Part shown: positions 6,597 through 12,240 of the stretch, piece by piece
How positions within the stretch are numbered: position 1 is the first letter of the stretch
Layout: every line of letters starts with the position of its first letter
From: an uncultured Bacilli bacterium
GTDB lineage: Bacteria > Bacillota_I > Bacilli_A > RF39 > UBA660
DNA length: 14,548 nt
Assembly (NCBI GenBank): GCA_934086815.1
Contig: CAKOIM010000024.1
Location: 1 to 14,548, forward strand
Reading direction: 5' to 3'
Made by a program: the position numbers and the translations under genes
The notes under the pieces: model-generated
The model's database searches: none
What the model was told of the DNA's origin: nothing
What the model saw: the letters and a program-made list of their open reading frames with translations, nothing else

Positions 6597-7153
6597 TGAA
6601 TAAATTGGCTGTGCTTGAAGGTTTGCTTTTTGTAGTAGGTGATGAAGGTATAACCTTAGATAGTGTTTGTGAAATTTTAGAAGTTGGTGAAGGTGAAGCT
6701 CAAAAGTTATTAAAAAATTTAAAAGATGAATATAATAAAGATACTCATGGAATAAGAATTAGTTTTATTGGGGAAAGTTTTAAACTAACAACTAAACAAG
6801 AACATAAAGAGTATTATCAAAAATTAATTACTTCGACATCTAATAATAACCTTTCACAATCTGCGATTGAAACACTAGCTATTATTGCTTATAATCAACC
6901 AATTACAAGGGTTGAAGTAGATGAAATAAGGGGGATATCAAGTGTAAATATGATCAGGAAACTAATGGCAAAAGATTTAGTTAAGATTTGTGGAAAAAGT
7001 ACTTTGCCGGGGAAACCTAATTTATATAAAACGACAAATGAGTTTTTAGATTACTTTGGTTTAGCATCAATTGATGATTTACCCAAAATTCCTGAAAAAA
7101 TAAAAGATGATGAAGAAACAGAATTGTTTACATCTATGTATAAAGAGAATTAA
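6596..7153 (+). CDS. scpB: Segregation and condensation protein B
   Basis: The kite subunit of the SMC-ScpAB complex, which forms a dimer on ScpA. The 185 residues show the two winged-helix domains: the N-terminal one about 1-75 and the C-terminal one about 84-165. The family hallmark Leu-Ala-Ile-Ile-Ala-Tyr-Asn-Gln-Pro-Ile-Thr is at about 93-103, with Glu-Ile-Arg-Gly-Ile just after, and Gly-Lys-Pro-Asn-Leu-Tyr near 140. The acidic C-terminal tail is typical. The start overlaps the scpA stop by one base. Confidence 0.96.
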   Translation: MNKLAVLEGLLFVVGDEGITLDSVCEILEVGEGEAQKLLKNLKDEYNKDTHGIRISFIGESFKLTTKQEHKEYYQKLITSTSNNNLSQSAIETLAIIAYNQPITRVEVDEIRGISSVNMIRKLMAKDLVKICGKSTLPGKPNLYKTTNEFLDYFGLASIDDLPKIPEKIKDDEETELFTSMYKEN

Positions 7154-7202
7154 AACTGTATACTTTTTAAGAAATATAACATATTATTTAATGGTGAATA
7201 CT

Positions 7203-7727
7203 ATGAATTTAAAAAAAATAAAAATTATAAATGTTATATTTCTTTTTGTTTTATCTTTTTTGTGGCATTTTGGCTATAATTTATTTCCTAATAATTTTAC
7301 AGCTTTGTTTTTTCCTGTAAATGAAAGTATTTGGGAACATATGAAAATTATTTATGGTTGTATTTTAGTAGGTTCTGTTTTGCAATATTTCTTATGTAAG
7401 AAATATAAAATAAAAATAAATAATATTTATATTGAAGCTATGACTAAATCATTATTAGGAGTAATTTTTTATTTAGTTATCTTTATACCACTTTATTTAT
7501 TTATCGGAGAAAATATGTTTGTTTCAATTAGTCTTATGTTTATAACTTATGTGCTTATGGAATTATTAGGTCTTAAAATACTAAAGGGAGAAGAGTATAA
7601 TATTAATATTTTGCCAGTTATTATAATTGTTTTAGGATTTTTATTATTTGTAATTTTAACTTTTTATCCTCCACATAATATGTTATTTTTCGATGAAGTT
7701 AAAATTGGTTATGGAATTTTAAAATAG
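7203..7727 (+). CDS. Small membrane protein, DUF6512-like
   Basis: A 174-residue integral membrane protein with about five hydrophobic segments. The motif Phe-Phe-Pro-Val-Asn-Glu-Ser-Ile-Trp-Glu-His, after the first membrane segment, is what I associate with the DUF6512 family of unknown function; this is recognition from memory. A longer frame reaches back to 7107 inside scpB, but the ATG at 7203 is chosen because GGTGA (7193-7197) sits 5 nt before it, the hydrophobic segment follows directly, and the extra residues are just scpB read in another frame. Lying 49 nt after scpB with no terminator between, it is probably the last gene of that operon. No role can be inferred. Confidence 0.8.
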   Translation: MNLKKIKIINVIFLFVLSFLWHFGYNLFPNNFTALFFPVNESIWEHMKIIYGCILVGSVLQYFLCKKYKIKINNIYIEAMTKSLLGVIFYLVIFIPLYLFIGENMFVSISLMFITYVLMELLGLKILKGEEYNINILPVIIIVLGFLLFVILTFYPPHNMLFFDEVKIGYGILK

Positions 7728-7750
7728 TAGTTTTAATAATTTAAAATTTA

Positions 7751-7759
7751 TGTTATAAT
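7751..7759 (+). promoter_or_regulatory. Extended -10 promoter of tRNA-Leu
   Basis: TGT-TATAAT (7751-7759) is an extended -10 element ending 11 nt before the mature tRNA. No convincing -35 is visible, which is usual for extended -10 promoters. Confidence 0.6.
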
Positions 7760-7770
7760 CTACTTGTGTT

Positions 7771-7857
7771 GCCTGTGTGGCGGAATTGGTAGACGCGATA
7801 GACTCAAAATCTATTTTCACTAGTGGAGTTCCGGTTCGAGTCCGGATACAGGCACCA
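7771..7857 (+). tRNA. tRNA-Leu (anticodon CAA)
   Basis: An 87-nt class II tRNA including an encoded CCA (7855-7857). The acceptor stem is 7771-7777 with 7847-7853 (one G-U pair), and the discriminator is A7854. The anticodon stem ATAGA/TCTAT (7798-7802, 7810-7814) encloses a seven-base loop with anticodon CAA at 7805-7807, reading UUG. A long variable arm (about 7815-7829) and the T arm TCCGG-TTCGAGT-CCGGA (7830-7846) are intact. The long variable arm confirms leucine. The tRNA marks the left edge of a region with accessory character. Confidence 0.97.
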
Positions 7858-7867
7858 TATTTAGTTT

Positions 7868-7905
7868 AAAAAAAAGGAACATTCAATAACTGGATGTTGA
7901 GTGTT
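7868..7905 (-). terminator. Hairpin with minus-strand T-run (possible terminator)
   Basis: AACATTCAA (7878-7886) pairs with TTGAGTGTT (7897-7905), 9 bp with one G-U. On the minus strand the hairpin is followed by two C and then eight T (7875-7868), so it would terminate transcription from the minus-strand mini-ORF and remnant to its right. Confidence 0.55.
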
Positions 7906-7919
7906 GCCATTATGTGATT

Positions 7920-7945
7920 AACATCTAATCGTTAGGTGTTTTTTT
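7920..7945 (+). terminator. Terminator downstream of tRNA-Leu
   Basis: AACATCTAA (7920-7928) and TTAGGTGTT (7932-7940) form a 9-bp stem with a 3-nt loop and a run of seven T (7939-7945). It is the first good plus-strand terminator after the tRNA. Confidence 0.75.
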
Positions 7946-7950
7946 AAATT

Positions 7951-8034
7951 TTATATTAAGGTAATGAATAACAATAAAAGTAAAGAAAAGATAATAATTA
8001 CTAAATTAAAAATTAAAAAATCTTTTTTATCCAT
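7951..8034 (-). CDS. Possible 27-residue single-pass hydrophobic peptide
   Basis: An ATG at 8034 opens 27 codons: a charged start (Met-Asp-Lys-Lys-Asp) and then an almost entirely hydrophobic stretch of Leu, Ile, Val and Phe long enough for one membrane span, ending with TAA at 7951. GGAGG (8049-8045) lies 10 nt upstream, slightly far but usable. The start overlaps the stop of another short open frame (…Glu-Trp-Arg-Pro-Phe-Ile-Asn-Gly-stop), as in coupled genes. It may be a small membrane peptide or a chance product of AT-rich DNA in a decayed region. Confidence 0.3.
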   Translation of the reverse strand: MDKKDFLIFNLVIIIFSLLLLLFITLI

Positions 8035-8133
8035 TAATAAAGGGCCTCCATTCTTTTTGAAGTTTTGGCTTTCTCGGCTTATTAAATGTTCCTAAAAAAG
8101 ATTATGCTAGGTATAGTAAAAAAATCTTTATTA

Positions 8134-8349
8134 TTAGTAAATTACTAACCCTTTTAAATTACATATATAGCAGTGGGGAAGTATTTTTTTAATTTCTTTT
8201 AAAATTTTATAATTATTTTCATATTTTTTTCCTACCAAAATTCCTTCGATAAAATTAGAAGGTATACCAAAAAGGATAGCACTTTCTCTATTGGTAAAGA
8301 AGTAATGTTTATGTAAAAATATGTTAAGTTTATTTTTTATTGAAAGTGT
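8134..8349 (-). pseudogene. C-terminal remnant of an unrecognised protein
   Basis: On the minus strand, 71 codons are open between a TAA at 8352-8350 and the TAA stop at 8136-8134, with no ATG or other credible start. The translation looks genuinely coding: a Phe-Phe-Thr-Asn-Arg-Glu-Ser-Ala stretch, a Gly-Ile-Pro turn, a Leu-Val-Gly-Lys-Lys segment, a Lys/Ile-rich helix and a final Tyr-Ile-Cys-Asn-Leu strand. The 5' part of the gene is missing exactly where the promoter of the DUF3800 gene begins, so the remnant appears cut by insertion or deletion there. I do not recognise the family. Confidence 0.5.
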
Positions 8350-8352
8350 TTA

Positions 8353-8361
8353 TGCTATAAT
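8353..8361 (+). promoter_or_regulatory. Extended -10 promoter of the DUF3800 gene
   Basis: TGC-TATAAT (8353-8361), an extended -10 with a perfect hexamer, lies 30 nt before the chosen start, with AAAGAGG (8375-8381) between. No clear -35 at the expected distance. Confidence 0.6.
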
Positions 8362-8390
8362 AAAAAGCATTATTAAAGAGGATGATGCGG

Positions 8391-9119
8391 ATGGATGAAA
8401 AACAAGTGCTATATATTTATATGGATGATTCTGGGAAAATGTCTCATTCAGAAAAATGCTGTTCTTATGGTGGTGTTTATTTTAAAAATAGAAGTGATAG
8501 AGATAATTTTAAGAGAATTTATATTGATATAATAAAAAATAGTAAATGTAGATTTTGTGAAAATGAGCGTAATGATTGCAATAATAATTGCCCGGAAATA
8601 AAATCAAGTAACACTAATCCTAAATTTCGTCGAAGGATTATTAATTTGATAAAAAATAGTGAATTTGCTCATTCTTTTGCTACGACTATATATAATAGAG
8701 ATATTCCAGAAGAAATTTTGAATGTAAAGCATTCTAAGGGAAGAAGAACAGATTATTATCAAAAAAGAGTTATAAAAGAGATTGTCAAAGATTTAATTGA
8801 TAAAAATGAAATAGATCCAAATAAACATTTAACTTTGATAATTAGAATTGATGAAAGTCCTCGGGCTACTAATGGAAAATATAATTTAAAAGACAGTATC
8901 TTAGAAGAATTTTTATATGGCATTACAAACTTTGATTATGGTTGTATTTTTCCACCAATACTATATGGGGGATTAAAAGTTGATTTACAATATGTTAATT
9001 CTAAAAAAACTTCTTTAGTTCAAGCATCAGATTTTTTAGTAGGCTATGTTAATGCGACTCTTTTATGGAAACCTAAAAAAGAAAGACTAAGTTTTATTGA
9101 TATACAATTATTTTTTTAA
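8391..9119 (+). CDS. DUF3800 family protein with a four-cysteine insertion
   Basis: A 242-residue protein of the DUF3800 family, thought to have an RNase H-like fold and common in phages, mobile elements and defence-type regions; its biochemical activity is not settled to my knowledge. The N-terminal signature Tyr-Ile-Tyr-Met-Asp-Asp-Ser-Gly (8-15) replaces the more usual Asp-Glu-Ser-Gly and leads to Gly-Gly-Val-Tyr-Phe. A second acidic site is Ile-Asp-Glu-Ser (153-156), and the C-terminal Gln-Ala-Ser-Asp (211-214) matches the family's last acidic motif. Between the first strands, Cys53, Cys56, Cys63 and Cys67 form CX2C-X6-CX3C, a possible metal site. Three in-frame ATGs cluster at 8382, 8385 and 8391; the last has the best distance from AAAGAGG. 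It has its own promoter and ends where a minus-strand RNA terminator begins. The pairing with that RNA is the main reason to look at this gene. Confidence 0.85.
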   Translation: MDEKQVLYIYMDDSGKMSHSEKCCSYGGVYFKNRSDRDNFKRIYIDIIKNSKCRFCENERNDCNNNCPEIKSSNTNPKFRRRIINLIKNSEFAHSFATTIYNRDIPEEILNVKHSKGRRTDYYQKRVIKEIVKDLIDKNEIDPNKHLTLIIRIDESPRATNGKYNLKDSILEEFLYGITNFDYGCIFPPILYGGLKVDLQYVNSKKTSLVQASDFLVGYVNATLLWKPKKERLSFIDIQLFF

Positions 9120-9120
9120 A

Positions 9121-9237
9121 TAAAAAAGAACTAAAATAATAGTTCTTTCCAATTAAGATGACGCACAATATAGTACGCTTAAACTTTCGTTTACAACTTA
9201 ATCGTACACCAGTCGAAGCATTTTGCTTCCGGTAGCT
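9121..9237 (-). ncRNA. Candidate structured noncoding RNA paired with the DUF3800 gene
   Basis: A transcript of about 115 nt is predicted on the minus strand, starting near 9237-9233. Hairpin 1 is GAAGCA-AAA-TGCTTC (9229-9215), with an outer ACCG/TGGT helix (9233-9230, 9211-9208). A closing helix of 8 bp (9204-9197 with 9157-9150, one G-U) encloses two hairpins. TAAAC-GAAA-GTTTA (9193-9180) carries a GNRA tetraloop. GCGTAC (9178-9173) pairs with GTGCGT (9166-9161), giving a three-way junction. An alternative pairing, GTACG (9207-9203) with CGTAC (9177-9173), competes with it. Helix AAAGAACTA/TAGTTCTTT (9148-9125) and a T-run at 9127-9122 form the terminator. No ORF of note lies within. RNA motifs named after DUF3800 have been reported near such genes; I cannot say whether this matches one. 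The GAAA loop and T-run favour the minus strand. Read-through of the Sel1 gene's 3' end is an alternative. Confidence 0.65.
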
Positions 9238-9239
9238 AA

Positions 9240-9268
9240 ATATTATCATATATTAAAATTAGTGTCAA
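9240..9268 (-). promoter_or_regulatory. Strong sigma-A promoter for the minus-strand RNA
   Basis: On the minus strand, TTGACA (9268-9263) is a perfect -35. After 17 nt comes TAATAT (9245-9240), with TG at 9248-9247 giving an extended -10. It lies between the Sel1 gene stop and the structured RNA, so the RNA has its own promoter and would start at about 9237-9233. Confidence 0.7.
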
Positions 9269-9279
9269 TTACCTAAAAG

Positions 9280-10803
9280 TTAATCTATAATCTTGCGATT
9301 TATTCTTTCTTTTTCTTTGAGTAAATTATTTTCAATAAGTTTTTTAGTACTACTATTATATTTTGGATGGTTTTCAATTTTTAAAATTATTTCTGTAATT
9401 AATTTTTTATAAACAATATCATTAGTTTCCCAATATTTTTTTGTATAAATATTTAAAAGTTCAATACTAGCTTCATAGATATTATGGTCGCTTGCATCTT
9501 TTAAATAATCTAATGCTTTGTTATAGTTTTTTTCAATATCAAATAATCCACATAAATAATAGTACTTAGCTAAATTATACTTTGCATAATAGCACATATT
9601 CCTTTTTGGGCATTTTAAAGCTTTATTATAATAATTAAAAGCTTTTTTTAAGTCTTTTTGTATTATTCCTTTCCTGTAATATTCTCCGATTTTATTAGAT
9701 GCCCAAGATTCACCAAGATTAGCACTTTTTAAATAATAATTGAAAGCTTTTTGATAATCTTTTTGAGCTTCATATATTTTACCTAAATTATTGTAAGCGT
9801 AAACATAATCTTTTTTTATGGCTTTATTAAAATAGTCTATTGCTTTATTTATATCTTTTTTTAAAGGATAAATACCATTTAAATACATTAAGCCAACTGA
9901 ATTTAATGCTTCGATACTTCCATGCTTAATAGCAGTATTTAAATAATCATAAGCAAGTTTTAATTCATCGTTCAAGAAACTTTTTAAATACTTATTTAAT
10001 ATCATGTTGGCAATTAAATAATTTGCTCCGGCATGTCCTTTTTTAGCTGCTATATCTAAATATTTAAAACTTATATCATATCTTGGTGTACCACTTATAT
10101 AACCATAATACTCTTGGGTTCCCAGTTCATAACAAGCGTATGCATTATTGTTGCTTGCTAATTGAGTAACACCGTAGTAATAGTTAGTGCTATCACGAAA
10201 TTTTAAAAGTAGGAAGTCTTCTAATTCTTTAGAAGATATATTGGTGTTTTCTAATAGCTTTTCTGTTATTTTTTGATTTAAATCATCTATATAAATTGGC
10301 TGTTTTTTCTTTAGAATTATAAAAAATAAAAATTCACAAAAAGCTTCATAATAGTTATTACTACTAAATAAATTTCTTATATTATTTGTGTATTCTTCGC
10401 TAACTTCGTTATCATTTTTTGATATATTATATAATTTATTACAAAGTTCTTTAAATAAAGCATTGTTATTAATATAATTTAATGGATTAGTTGTAGTAAT
10501 AATATTTCCTTCGATTAATGTTAAAACGTTAATAGTAGTATCTATCAAGATATTTTTATCTTTTATGTATTGTTTTTGATAATTTAAATATATTTGTTTA
10601 TAATTTGAATTTATACTTCGACATCCTATACAATAATTATTTATGGTAGTTTCGCTTATTGAATCTAAGTTAAATAATATACAAAATATTTCACTTTGAG
10701 GTGAAGTTCTTTTGTTTATGGCTAAAGATTTAATTATACGAAAAAGATTACCTAAGGATAAATGTTTATCGTCTTTATTAAGTTTTAAGTATCTTTTTTT
10801 CAT
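9280..10803 (-). CDS. Sel1/TPR-like repeat protein with an all-helical N-terminal domain
   Basis: A 507-residue protein. Residues about 1-200 look helical and Lys/Asn/Ile-rich, with a Thr-Ser-Pro-Gln-Ser-Glu-Ile-Phe-Cys-Ile-Leu-Phe stretch (33-44) and Thr-Ile-Asn-Asn-Tyr-Cys (53-58) that I associate with the front part of Firmicute Sel1 proteins of unknown function. From about 221 to 455 run about six Sel1-like repeats of 34-38 residues, seen as Ala-x3-Leu-Gly-x2-Tyr and Ala-x2-Tyr-x2-Lys-Ala-x3-Gly patterns. Such repeats bind other proteins. No signal peptide or membrane segment is seen, so it is cytoplasmic. The ATG at 10803 is chosen over an upstream in-frame ATG at 10848 because AGGTGA lies just before it and the longer form would overlap the promoter. 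It is divergent from the symporter gene. A role with the neighbouring RNA or DUF3800 gene is possible but unsupported. Confidence 0.8.
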   Translation of the reverse strand: MKKRYLKLNKDDKHLSLGNLFRIIKSLAINKRTSPQSEIFCILFNLDSISETTINNYCIGCRSINSNYKQIYLNYQKQYIKDKNILIDTTINVLTLIEGNIITTTNPLNYINNNALFKELCNKLYNISKNDNEVSEEYTNNIRNLFSSNNYYEAFCEFLFFIILKKKQPIYIDDLNQKITEKLLENTNISSKELEDFLLLKFRDSTNYYYGVTQLASNNNAYACYELGTQEYYGYISGTPRYDISFKYLDIAAKKGHAGANYLIANMILNKYLKSFLNDELKLAYDYLNTAIKHGSIEALNSVGLMYLNGIYPLKKDINKAIDYFNKAIKKDYVYAYNNLGKIYEAQKDYQKAFNYYLKSANLGESWASNKIGEYYRKGIIQKDLKKAFNYYNKALKCPKRNMCYYAKYNLAKYYYLCGLFDIEKNYNKALDYLKDASDHNIYEASIELLNIYTKKYWETNDIVYKKLITEIILKIENHPKYNSSTKKLIENNLLKEKERINRKIID

Positions 10804-10819
10804 TGTATCACCTAAAAAT

Positions 10820-10848
10820 ATTATAATGTAAGTGTGGATTATATGCAA
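10820..10848 (-). promoter_or_regulatory. Promoter of the Sel1-repeat gene
   Basis: Minus-strand TATAAT (10825-10820) lies 17 nt after TTGCAT (10848-10843), which keeps the TTG of the -35. It sits just upstream of the AGGTGA ribosome site and the ATG at 10803. Confidence 0.5.
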
Positions 10849-10879
10849 ATTATAATAATTTAATGTGGATTTATATTAG

Positions 10880-10908
10880 TTCAAAATATTAGCTATAAGC
10901 AATATAAT
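10880..10908 (+). promoter_or_regulatory. Promoter of the symporter gene
   Basis: TTCAAA (10880-10885), a 17-nt spacer and a perfect TATAAT (10903-10908). The -10 overlaps the first in-frame ATG at 10907, which supports translation from the second ATG at 10931. Confidence 0.55.
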
Positions 10909-10930
10909 GAATATAGGAAGGAAAATTATT

Positions 10931-12172
10931 ATGAAAAAAATATTTAAAAATTATAAATCCACAATATTATTACTTGGAGGTATTATTTTAGGAGCTATAG
11001 TAGGCATAGTATTTAAAGAAAAAACAGAAATACTAAAACCTTTTGGAACTGTTTTTTTGAATCTTTTATTTGTTATTATTATTCCGCTTATATTTTTGAC
11101 TATTAGTGTATCTGTTGCTAATTTAAAAGAGCCTGAAAGATTGGGCAAAATTATTTTTAGTACCTTTTTTGTCTTTTTAGTAACTACCATAATTGCTTGT
11201 TTAATTGGTTTAGCTACGACTATAAATTTTGAATTAGTAAGTGGAAGTGATAGTGAAAAAATTAAAAATGAATTAAGGGTAGATGAAAATATTGATACAA
11301 GTGAAGATATGAATGTTTTAGCTAAAACTGCGGAAGTTTTAACTGTTGATGATTTTTCTAAAATATTAAGTAAAGATAACTTGATAGCTTTAGTAATATT
11401 TTCACTATTAATTGGTATAGCTATTAATAAGTCTAAAGAAGCAGGAAAACAATTTTTAAAAGTTTTGGAAAGCGCTAAAGATGTATGCTTAAAATTTATT
11501 GATATTATTATGATTTATGCTCCCTTTGGGCTTGGTTGTTATTTTGCTGCCTTAATAGGAACCTTTGGAAGTAGTATTGCTATTGGATATTTAAAAACAT
11601 TTATTATTTATACCGTAGTGGCTATATTGTATTTTGTAATTATTTATTCTCTATATGCTTTAATATCTGGTGGAAAAACAGCTTTAAAAAAATATTGGCA
11701 AAATATATTGCCGGCGGCGATTACATCACTTTCAACTTGTTCGAGTGCTGCATGTATACCAGTAAATATAAAGTGTGCTAAAAAAATTGGAGTTAAAGAA
11801 GATGTTGCCAATACAGTTATTCCTTTAGGGACTAGTTTTCATAAAGATGGTTCAGTTATTGGTAGTGTCTTTAAGATTATGTTTTTAGCTTATCTATTTA
11901 ATATGGATATTTCATCATCATCAGTAATATTTAAAATAGTAATAACAGCTTTAGTTGCTAATTTATTAGTAGTAGCGGTACCTATTGGCGGAGGAACAAT
12001 TTCTGAAATGTTAATTATTTCTTTGATGGGTTATCCAGTCTTAGCACTTCCAATTCTTACTGTAATAGCTACGATTATTGATGCTCCGGCTACACTTTTA
12101 AATGTTGTTGGAGATACAAATAGTTCAATGTTAGTTTCACGTTTAGTGGATAAAAAGAAGTGGTTAACTTAG
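10931..12172 (+). CDS. Dicarboxylate/amino acid:cation symporter (DAACS family)
   Basis: A 413-residue secondary transporter of the glutamate/aspartate-type (TC 2.A.23) family, with about eight membrane helices and the two re-entrant loops. HP1 is the Ser-rich Ser-Leu-Ser-Thr-Cys-Ser-Ser (266-272). HP2 is Pro-Ile-Gly-Gly-Gly-Thr-Ile-Ser (351-358). TM8 carries Asn-Val-Val-Gly-Asp (391-395). Two key sites differ from acidic-amino-acid carriers: the TM7 Asn-Met-Asp-Gly-Thr motif reads His-Lys-Asp-Gly-Ser (304-308), and the TM8 arginine that binds the substrate side-chain carboxylate (Arg397 in GltPh numbering) is Ala387, while the amine-binding Asp is kept (Asp384). A neutral amino acid or another substrate is therefore more likely than aspartate or glutamate. 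AGGAAGG (10915-10921) supports the ATG at 10931. It is monocistronic with its own promoter and terminator. Confidence 0.92.
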   Translation: MKKIFKNYKSTILLLGGIILGAIVGIVFKEKTEILKPFGTVFLNLLFVIIIPLIFLTISVSVANLKEPERLGKIIFSTFFVFLVTTIIACLIGLATTINFELVSGSDSEKIKNELRVDENIDTSEDMNVLAKTAEVLTVDDFSKILSKDNLIALVIFSLLIGIAINKSKEAGKQFLKVLESAKDVCLKFIDIIMIYAPFGLGCYFAALIGTFGSSIAIGYLKTFIIYTVVAILYFVIIYSLYALISGGKTALKKYWQNILPAAITSLSTCSSAACIPVNIKCAKKIGVKEDVANTVIPLGTSFHKDGSVIGSVFKIMFLAYLFNMDISSSSVIFKIVITALVANLLVVAVPIGGGTISEMLIISLMGYPVLALPILTVIATIIDAPATLLNVVGDTNSSMLVSRLVDKKKWLT

Positions 12173-12189
12173 CAATTTGCTAAGTTTTT
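12166..12189 (+). terminator. Terminator overlapping the symporter stop
   Basis: AACTTAGCA (12166-12174) and TGCTAAGTT (12178-12186) form a 9-bp stem with a 3-nt loop, ending in a T-run (12185-12189). The stop codon TAG lies within the 5' arm. Confidence 0.85.
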
Positions 12190-12191
12190 AA

Positions 12192-12219
12192 TTGCAATTA
12201 AAAATATATCTGCTAAAAT
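12192..12219 (+). promoter_or_regulatory. Promoter of the dCMP deaminase-sortase-aldolase operon
   Basis: TTGCAA (12192-12197), a 16-nt spacer and TAAAAT (12214-12219) preceded by TG (12211-12212), an extended -10. The next gene starts 21 nt further on. Confidence 0.6.
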
Positions 12220-12240
12220 ATTATTAGGATGGTGATATAT

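Larger units (their letters stand above)
7858..8390. other. 533-base gap between tRNA-Leu and the DUF3800 gene
   Basis: This stretch holds no intact plus-strand gene. It carries two neighbouring hairpins just after the tRNA (7878-7905 and 7920-7945), a possible tiny hydrophobic peptide on the minus strand (7951-8034), a short minus-strand open frame without a start around 8030-8095, a longer minus-strand coding remnant (8134-8349), and the promoter of the DUF3800 gene (about 8353-8361). The mix of fragments reads as decayed DNA next to a tRNA, a common landing site for mobile elements; no integrase or attachment-site repeat is seen. Confidence 0.6.

Noticed and set aside
7107..7202. N-terminal extension of the DUF6512-like protein into scpB
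   Set aside because: The extra residues are scpB read in another frame, and a good ribosome site lies directly before the ATG at 7203.
7858..7945. T-box or other known riboswitch after the tRNA
   Set aside because: No T-box antiterminator sequence, no specifier loop, and no plus-strand gene close enough downstream to regulate.
9150..9240. tracrRNA or the small SRP RNA
   Set aside because: No cas gene or repeat complementary to it in the window, and the conserved SRP loop sequence is absent.
9150..9240. The structured RNA being on the plus strand
   Set aside because: On the plus strand the GAAA tetraloop becomes TTTC, the T-run lies on the wrong side, and no promoter is in place; all these signals favour the minus strand.
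10951..11190. Minus-strand open frame inside the symporter gene
   Set aside because: Antisense to a conserved transporter, without promoter or ribosome site.
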